Origin: Triglochin maritima
Taxonomy: Eukaryota > Streptophyta > Magnoliopsida > Alismatales > Juncaginaceae
DNA length: 64,000 nucleotides
Assembly: GCA_963682175.1 (NCBI GenBank)
Contig: OY821786.1
Span: forward strand, 34,031,501-34,095,500
Reading direction: 5' to 3'
The notes under the pieces are model-generated. The model was not told the origin of the DNA. It searched no databases and saw only the letters and a program-made list of their open reading frames with translations. This document shows positions 56,901 through 64,000 of this stretch, piece by piece (within the stretch, counting starts at the first letter, position 1; each line of letters opens with the position of its first letter). Made by a program: the position numbers and the translations under genes.

Positions 56901-57049
56901 CAGCAAGGATTATAGAAGCAGAAAATCCCTTGGTGAATGCTTTCATAGTACCCGAAGGCAACTCTGTGATCTTGAACTTCACCTGTGATAGGGTTTGGGT
57001 TTGGGTGGACAAGAAGGGTAAGGTTTACAAGACACCTGGAATTGGTTAA
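53903..57049 (+). CDS. PI-I gene D: potato inhibitor I serine protease inhibitor, 68 aa
   Basis: Exon 1 53903-53915 (MDCK plus one base; donor AAAG/GTAAGTC), exon 2 56856-57049 (acceptor TTGTAG/GAAAG). Intact 207-nt frame. Starts [20 protein letters not shown] and ends KVYKTPGIG. No signal peptide, so probably a cytosolic form. The loop aligned to CI-2 is PEGNSVILNFTCDRVWVWV: P1 is Leu (chymotrypsin/elastase-type preference) and P1' is Asn, where the family usually has Asp or Glu. The first of the two loop-supporting Arg residues is Thr. These changes could weaken inhibition or change the target. The 2.9-kb intron holds a 2.2-kb foldback element. Confidence 0.88.
54271..56434. mobile_element. 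Large foldback element with CGGATCGCGG hairpins, in the intron of PI-I gene D
   Basis: About 2.16 kb. The left end reads GCAACATGATGTCCGTAATT; the right end, read inverted, is GCTGCATCATGCCGTAATTT; both continue into TTTTTATTTAATAAAA. Inside each end (54345-54525 and 56115-56365) are GC-rich hairpins made of ACGGATCGCGG and its complement. The middle has three copies of a ~400-bp AT-rich unit (with GTAGGGTGTACACACATTAC): two direct (to about 54930 and about 55470) and one inverted (about 55620-56060). No transposase frame. A Mutator-like or foldback relationship is likely; no clear target duplication. Confidence 0.75.
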
Positions 57050-57809
57050 TTAATTGTAATACACCCATGTAACACTTGCATTGCTCAGGCAAACATACTA
57101 CGAAAGTTAATCTGTCTCTGAGATCTACATATATATGTCTCAAACTGTGTTAATAAGAGAGACTGATATTGATTAATAAAGAATGCATTGTTTGAATAAT
57201 TGTCTTCAATTACTTGTGAATCTTTCCTTATTGCTTTCATCAATTGTTTGTCACACACAAGACATGTGTCAATTCCATTTAGTTCTAAATACTAACATTA
57301 AAGCTTAGACTACTTGATCTTAATATTCGTATTTGGGTCGTATTTCTCTCTCAAAAAATGGAAATATGGATCTAAAATCGAAGTCTTAAAATTGAAATCA
57401 TACAAATGCATAGTGATTGGTGACTGGTCTAGAACTAAAATCTTACAAATAGACCGCATGTTTGCCGTCGGTTCATCCACCATGCCGTTATCCAATTACT
57501 AACATATTCTTCAGTTCACGAGCAAATGTGACCATCGACCCAAAACCAACTCCTTGGATCCAAACCGACCGATTCTGGTATTGGAAGAATTAATGCGGCG
57601 GCATGGGCTGAGAAGGAGGAGCGTCGCCGTGAATTCATAGAATTCGTTATCCCTCGTCGATAGACACTTAATCATAGGATAGGTGTTGTTCGGACCGAAG
57701 AATACGTTTGTTTTAGTTGCTTGCAAGCAACACTTCACCTGGTTTATGTGGCAAAACATTAGTGTAAGACGCTGCAATGTTTTGGTACCAAAAGCTGTAG
57801 ATAGATACA
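57050..57809. other. 3' flank of PI-I gene D, no further gene
   Basis: Putative 3' untranslated region of PI-I D, with AATAAA-like words (TTAATAAAGAATG at about 57174). The remainder is unassigned. Confidence 0.4.
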
Positions 57810-58125
57810 CGGTCTGAGGTTTTAATTTATTAATGCAATCTAAACTTATTTCAAAAACAAAATAAAACAAAAAATATTCTTCAGTTCCCCCCTCCCTCTT
57901 TTTAAAGTATTATTGACTATTCTTCCAAATGTGACATCCTTGCATGCGATTTTTTTGGGCAATTTAGGCTAAAACCAACTAGGATAGGTCTAACTGGTAC
58001 TTTTGCAACCAAGAAGAACTAAAAATCAGAAAGAACTCAACCCAACAAAACAAGCAGAGAGAACCACCACAAGCAGCATACATCTTCAAACGAGATAAAG
58101 AAATGAGCTCTAACACCTATCAAAC
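57810..58125. repeat. Direct repeat copy 1 (partner at 59561-59869)
   Basis: Shares TTAATGCAATCTAAACTTAT, the CAGTTCCCCC segment, GGGCAATTTAGGCTAAAACC and GAACTCAACCCAACAAAACA with 59561-59869 in the same order, with small indels. The second copy lies in the probable 3' untranslated region of the GIF gene. Confidence 0.85.
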
Positions 58126-58344
58126 TCCATGAGTCATCTAAATAACGAGACAAAATAGGTAAAAATAATTAAAAAATATATTTAAACATCATGAATCATC
58201 TAGATAACGAGCAGTTATGCAACAGTAATGATAATTATTTTGACTGGTCAAAAAATCACTAATTAATGTTACATTATTGTTCATTGATGAAAAATAAGTA
58301 ATCATAATTTCTTTTTCTTTACCGAATTTATCGAATGCAATATT

Positions 58345-58737
58345 TTAAGTGCTTCTAGAAAATGGTTTAAATTGCGGGTTGTGGTAGAGAATTGCTACTC
58401 TAAGGCTTTTAGATTCACATGTGTTAAATGGTAGTTCATCCCTAATGATGAAATCAACAATTATCTCTTTACCTTTAATTTGACAATATTTTCTGAAATT
58501 TAAAGTTTCACTGGTTGTATCTAAAACCGATTGACGTAAATCCACTACCGATGCTACATTATTATTAACTTTACATACAAGTAATTGTCTACCTAAATGA
58601 TTGGTTCATCTACTTGACTTAGTCAAATATACATTACCACAATATCTACAAATAGCAATTGGTTTACCCTCAACAGTTCGTCTTTCATCAAAATCATTTC
58701 ATACTAGAGATGTTTTTTTTCTAATAGTTGTACTCAT
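58345..58737 (-). pseudogene. hAT transposase N-terminal fragment (BED zinc finger), dead
   Basis: Reading from 58737: MSTTIRKKTSLV, then a BED-type zinc finger (IAICRYCGNVYLTKSSR, then TNHLGRQL) and the start of the transposase body (VDFIIRDELPFNTCESKSL). In-frame TGA codons stand where the family usually has Trp or Gly, after SLV and after KSSR. Normal proteins run 600 or more residues; this stops after about 131. Lies between the two ~310-bp direct repeats. Confidence 0.72.
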
Positions 58738-59116
58738 ACGTGTAGGAGAATTAACAGGAGTGGAGGTGATGGGTTATCATTATCTTCAGAATCAGATGAT
58801 GAAGTCATGGAGATTACTAAATATACAAACAAAAATTGATTTTTTTTTCATAAATGAGAAAGTCATGATGATGATTGATTAACTAAAATTAACTTCCAAA
58901 AAAAATTAGAAATGCTTTGGAAACGAAGAGCAAAGGAGTCGCGAAATCGACGGTCAGCGGTCTGCTTGTAGTTTTAGGTTTCACGTTTTAACTCAAACTC
59001 GACTCGACTCCACCAAAATCGGAGCAATTAAAGAAACAGTAGTGAAGATTTGGAGAGATTTGCGTGAAGAAATAAGAAAGGTTTGGGGGTTTATACAGTG
59101 TAGAGGGAAGTAGTTT

Positions 59117-59255
59117 AGTAACATCAACGTCAACATCAACATCAACATAACCCCAATGCCTCAGAAGAGGCTCCCGCCTAAGCGAGGTAAGGGGGTCGGA
59201 TGTACGCAACCCTACCACTGTAAAACAGTGAGGTTGTTTCCAATTGACCCAAATG
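59117..59255 (-). mobile_element. SINE-like remnant with (TTGATG)n tail
   Basis: On the minus strand a conserved-looking block with CGTACATCCGACCCCCTTAC and CTCGCTTAGGCGGG is followed by a tail of GTTGATGTTGATG. This arrangement resembles plant tRNA-derived SINEs with TTG-rich tails. The tRNA-like 5' part is not evident, so it is a partial copy at best. Confidence 0.4.
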
Positions 59256-59560
59256 ATGCAAATGCAACTGACCATCTGCGATTCCACAATAAAAGAAATG
59301 CAGATCATTTAAATAGTCCTTTGATATAGTTCATGATGCTCCAAATGACAAAAAATAACTTAATCTTTGACACAGAGAAGTAGTTTAGTAAATTTTAAAA
59401 AAAAAATCCAAAGAACCGTTGCCGTTGACGTCATGCTCCAACTGGTACTTTTACAAGTCGTTGGAAGTTGGAACAGTGCCATGTCAGGCATGACACGACG
59501 ACCACACCGGAGGTAGGCCGGGCCGACATGGCCCCGGTTCTACCAAAGGTTATCCACAGT

Positions 59561-59869
59561 CTGAGGTTTTAATTAATTAATGCAATCTAAACTTATTTCA
59601 AAAACAAAAAAAAAACATATTCTTCAGTTCCCCCTTCCTCTTTTTATAGTTTTATTATCCTTCCAAATGTGTCGATGTGACATACTTACATGCGGGGTTT
59701 TTGGGCAATTTAGGCTAAAACCGACTAGGTCTAACTGGTACTTTTACAACCATGATGAACTAAAAATCAGAGAGAACTCAACCCAACAAAACAAGCAGAG
59801 AGAACCACCACAAGCAGCATACAACTTCAAACAAGATAAAGAAATGAGCTCTAAAACCTATCAAAGCTC
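59561..59869. repeat. Direct repeat copy 2 (partner at 57810-58125)
   Basis: See the partner. The copies are about 1.75 kb apart start to start, with the hAT fragment and SINE-like remnant between them. Confidence 0.85.
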
Positions 59870-60138
59870 CAACAATAAACTTAGAACTTCATACAGATTT
59901 TAGCTGAACCCAAGTGATCTCGTACATGATAAACAATCCACCACCCTACACCACCACTCTGATATGGTTCCATCGATAAAATCCACTAATTCTCAGTTTT
60001 GCAAACCTACTAATTTACAGGAGCTAAATGCAAGCATTTAATTACCTACTAAGTAAAATCCCAACACAACTACTGAACACAACCATCATAACTTAACCTC
60101 TCAACGAAGATTAAAAAAGGTCCAAATCAACTTCTAAG

Positions 60139-63100
60139 TTAGCTACCCTCCTCCTCGGATCCTTTTAAATATGGCGTTTCGGTTCCCTCGGTTTGACCAC
60201 CAGAGTTTCCGCCACGTCCTTCAGTTGATCCGGCGTCTTGTTTCCCCATCCCCATATTGCGGCCAAAGTCAGGGAAGACTCCTCCACCGCTGCCCATTGT
60301 CACCTCGCCGTGCGACACATGAGGCCCGTTATTGCCTCCAGGAGTCATACCCATCTGCACATGCATTGCTTGCTGGTGCTGCATGGCAGACAAGGGCGAC
60401 TGTGCATACATCATAGAGGATCGAGCAGCCATGAAAGATTGTGGCGTCAACTGGTGAGCTTGCGGGGATTGCATGTAGCGCGGGGCTGACTGCATTACAG
60501 CATTTGGTGGGAACTGCATCGAAATAATGTAATAACATGAGAAGACGTCGGCTTCATTTGAATACCTTTTTCCATAGCGGAAAAAAACATAATTCAGTTT
60601 ACTTTCGTGTTGGTAAGTTTGTTCAAGGTTTATTATGAGCGGAAAGTTGGCAAAAGTTCTGAACTTGATTTTCCTTGATATAGAGTGGAAGTGCGGAGAC
60701 ACTTTCCAACTATAAATATGCCAAGTAAGAGAAAAATGTCAGAATTTTCAAGTGTACCTTCAAACCAAATACCCAAAAGTAATTTTGGAAATCAAGTTCC
60801 TCACTTGAATTTTTCTTCTAACCAAATCACAACTTTACAGAAATACGTTTTTATTCAAAATATCTGAAACTATCAGTAAGTTCATTTTAACAGCAGAAAT
60901 AAAACGAAATATGAAGAGGAAAAACAAATATTAATGCAATTTCTGTAATGTCTTGGATTGCATAATATATCCAGCTAGATACAAATTGAATAACATTCTA
61001 GTGCATATGTTGTTCTATCGCCATCCTACCAAAAGCAAGGGAATTTCTCAAAGAAAAAATGTTTACGTAAGATGAGGGAGTCAGCATAATATTGTAATAA
61101 TTAGCCTCTTCCAACGCAAAATCAACTTGCCAACCAAAACCATTTCAACCAAAAAGGTCAAATGTGTAGAGTAGGTAGCATGAAATTTTGATTTTGAAAC
61201 ATAGTATTTTAGAAGATAGTTCCTTTTGATGTAATTTTGACCATGTTATCATCACCATTACATTTTTAGCCATTAGAAATTAGAACCAATACGTATTTGC
61301 TAGATTTGATTTCTCAATTCATCTCAAAAACTAAGGATTAGATATTAGATTCAGAATGCAGTTTAAGCAGATATGAGCCTTACATGTCTATATGAGCATC
61401 AGATGATCTGGGTTTTTCTATATTCACTTATTATTTTGTTTCATGTACTAGCTCAAGGTATTATTAGTTTTCTCAATCAATAGTTGACCTAATCTATGTT
61501 TCTCTTATTAATTTTCTATCTTCTTGATGTTTAAATTTTAAATGATTTATTGCATCATTTAACCATGTCAACCTTGTTCCACTAAAAAGCAAACACAGTT
61601 ACACAGGTCAATCGTTTTCAAATAACAAAAACCAATAACACCCTTACAATTCCCAGAGGACGCATATCTAACTTCTTCAAACAAAAGGAGGTTGAACTTA
61701 AACCTGAGCAGCCGAAGGCGCTTGAGGTTGAGAATCAGCAATAGCAGCAAGATACATAAGATTCCTTTGTAGTTTCGCTTGATTCCTGAAATAGCAAAAA
61801 CAGAAATGGTTAACAACATTACAAGTCTTGAGAACTAAAATATTTCTTGATATTTTAGTAGTCCCTTAGTTTTTTTGGGTCTTATCAAATTACATCCTCC
61901 TAAAACAAACAGTTACACTCTCATCTCATGTACCTTTTCAGCACCAAAAACAACATGCTGCAGTTTAAGTCCATGAACTGGGCTATGTTGAATTTTCTGA
62001 AAATAATAACTGGATCAATTCGATTGGGACCCTCTGAGAAAGCATAAAATTCTACGAATTGTGTTTTTCTTTGGTGTCCACTTTGAAATGGGGGTGCAGT
62101 GTCTACTTCAATGGGTGTTAATTCATAGCTCAAGTATGACCAATATCCTGTTGATATTCTCCCATCACGAACCTCTATTATTATCTTTTACCCTCTAGTA
62201 ATATATCAGCATTACCTACAATTGTTATAGAAATGAATGACCATCATGAGCTAAGTAGTAACCAATATTCTTTTGCATGCTGACAAAATTTACAGGCTGT
62301 TAAACATATCAACCATCTATGTTGTCATAAAGGTGAGCTTGTCTAGCCAAGTATCCTCTCAAGTCAATGGCCATCCTAATATTATGGTGCACATGAATTG
62401 TATAAATATATGTAGGGGAAAATGTGGTCGTGGGACACCTTATAGCCAACTTGGCTGTGGCACTTGAATTTAAGCCACTTTAAAGTGTGTGTTTTTCAAT
62501 CGAATCAAATTACATATATTCTTATCCCTTAACATAGAACATATTAAAATTTTGGTCGATCTAAGTTGATTTTACCTTTGATCTAAAATGTTCGAATTTG
62601 AACGGTAGGAATTTACTGAATTTCGAAACATTTAGATCAAGGTATATAATGATCCATTGTATCTCAAATTTTTACCACATGTTCCTTGTATAATATATAT
62701 CTCACTCAAAAAAAATCATAAGAAAAAACTTGGCGGAAATTGCCGGAAATGATGTGCCACAGCCATGTTGGCTGTGATGTCCCCACAGCCATGTTGGCTG
62801 TGATGTCCCCACAGCCATTTTAAACTCGTGTATGTATGGTTATTTCAATAAAACATGGATGACCACGATAATCGTTGTGTATTGGGGGTTCAAAAGGAAG
62901 CACTCATACAAATTTGATGGCATTTGACCCAAAGCATGTCAATTTCCTTTACATGAAATCTCAATAGTCCCAGAAGTAGCAAACAACACGTAAGTACAGA
63001 TAGAATAAAGGTGATGTACTTACTCAGCACACTCATTGACCTTCCCCGAGTTCTGATTTTCAAGAATTGCAAGAATCAGCTGCTTGTTTTCATCCAGGTA
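60139..63100 (-). CDS. GIF: GRF-interacting factor (GIF, SSXT family) co-activator, exons 2-4, 5' end outside window
   Basis: GIFs bind GROWTH-REGULATING FACTOR transcription factors and recruit SWI/SNF to promote cell proliferation in leaves and flowers. Exons seen (minus strand): 63100-63024, 61785-61704, 60513-60139, with GT-AG borders and compatible phases. The SNH/SSXT domain spans the first two (YLDENKQLILAILENQNSGK, then NECAENQAKLQRNLMYLAAI). The last exon is the Gln/Met/Gly-rich tail with TPQSFMAARSSMMYAQ, PLSAMQHQQAMHVQMGM, GGVFPDFGRN and an acidic end. Tail features resemble GIF2/GIF3 more than GIF1. The exon with the Met/Pro start and ITTEQIQ should lie past 63101; I do not find it before 64000. 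Confidence 0.9.
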
Positions 63101-64000
63101 CTGTAAAACAAATCAGGTAGAGAAAGTCAGATGCTCCAATCAAAACAACATGTTTATCCTGCAACACAATAGCCTTTAATCACCAGAGATTGTTTGCATG
63201 CAAATCTAGTTTTCTATGAAAACAAGAGAACCAGTAATAGGTTGACCCACGACATATAGAAAAAGAAATGCAATTATTTTGCTGTTGAGTACTTATAAAA
63301 CTATTTACCTCAGCTAACAAAAGGTGTCCCCAGACCGAAATGGCCAACTAAAAATACATATTTTGACAAAATACCATTGATAGAACTAGTAAAAAAAGAT
63401 TAGTAGCATCGCCACAATCATGACTGCCACTATGGACTTTTTTTTACATAGACTTGAATATCAAGATGTTTTAATCTTTAATTAGACAATTACCAAATAA
63501 AATCAAGTATTCTTCTGTTTTCCTACAATATGCCAAATCAAAGCTCTGTACAGAGAATCTGTCTGAAGAGCTTCAGTGAGAAAAATATCAGTACTTAAAG
63601 AAAAATTAGTACATCGAGAAAAACTGGTACTGGCCACAATCTGTTATGGTAGTAAATTGCAACACGTGTAATAATATTTTAAAGAAAAAACTTTTTGTTG
63701 AAAATGAAAAAAATAAATTCTTCGATAGATGGAGTTACAAACTATACTAGAAATATAGGCAAGTCATGTAATTCAGAAAGGGGATATGGATAAAAAAATC
63801 ATATTGATATCAATATAAGACATGTTTCACTGAGATGACACAGGTCATATGTAAATAATGTATTGTGATTCAGAATGCACAAACAGACCAAACATAACAG
63901 ATCCAATACTGGAATATTAAAATATTAAAAATATCTAATCCAAGCATAACAAGCTAAACAACACTAGAAGGTAGATAGATGCCTCTGAACTCATGAATGA
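63101..64000. other. Probable intron 1 of the GIF gene
   Basis: AT-rich, no exon recognised. It follows an acceptor (TTTTACAG at about 63101-63108 on the minus strand). Confidence 0.55.

Overview
The window is nuclear DNA of a flowering plant, very probably a eudicot. It holds spliced genes with GT-AG introns, a light-harvesting LHCB1 gene, a plastid glutathione reductase, potato-inhibitor-I genes, long Ty3/gypsy chromovirus elements with tRNA-iMet primer sites, and many MITEs. An asterid is a weak guess from one SINE-like remnant. I cannot name the species.

Layout. 2.1-3.8 kb (+): the C-terminal two thirds of a SEC23 (COPII) gene. 6.7-12.8 kb (-): an apparently complete ten-exon chloroplast-type glutathione reductase of 519 aa. 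12.9-14.2 kb: PIF/Harbinger debris, including a transposase cut off at its first catalytic Asp. 15.8-57.0 kb: a dispersed cluster of four potato inhibitor I (PI-I) genes, A (-), B, C and D (+), split by transposons. A carries a 9.0-kb Tekay-like element in its intron. B has a 1-bp deletion in the reactive loop and a foldback MITE in its intron. C has a 9.9-kb Tekay-like element in the last codons of exon 2, itself interrupted by a 2-kb solo LTR. D is intact but has a 2.2-kb hairpin-rich foldback element in its intron. Between A and B lie a Tourist MITE, a truncated LTR, a hAT MITE and a broken HSP70-like gene. Between B and C lies a solo LTR. Between C and D lies an intact LHCB1 gene (-). 57.8-59.9 kb: a roughly 310-bp duplication flanking a dead hAT transposase. 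60.1 kb to beyond 63.1 kb (-): exons 2-4 of a GRF-interacting factor (GIF) gene whose first exon is outside the window.

How it fits together. The host genes are unrelated housekeeping or photosynthesis genes, apart from the PI-I family, which looks like a tandem array of two-exon defence inhibitors that transposons have spread out; two of four look usable. Target-site duplications support the insertions: GAAAT (element 1), CCTAC (element 2), TGTTT (solo LTR), TTCAG (nested solo LTR), and perfect 8-bp repeats on two of three hAT MITEs.

The most unusual signal is a 10-bp palindrome, CGGTCGACCG, with half-variants. It forms dense clusters inside every Tekay-like LTR here and also inside the nested solo LTR, which looks like a different family. 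I do not recognise it as a described regulatory element. The Tekay-like LTRs also share a small stem-loop (GTTTCC-loop-GGAAAC). Neither signal has a known function that I can name.
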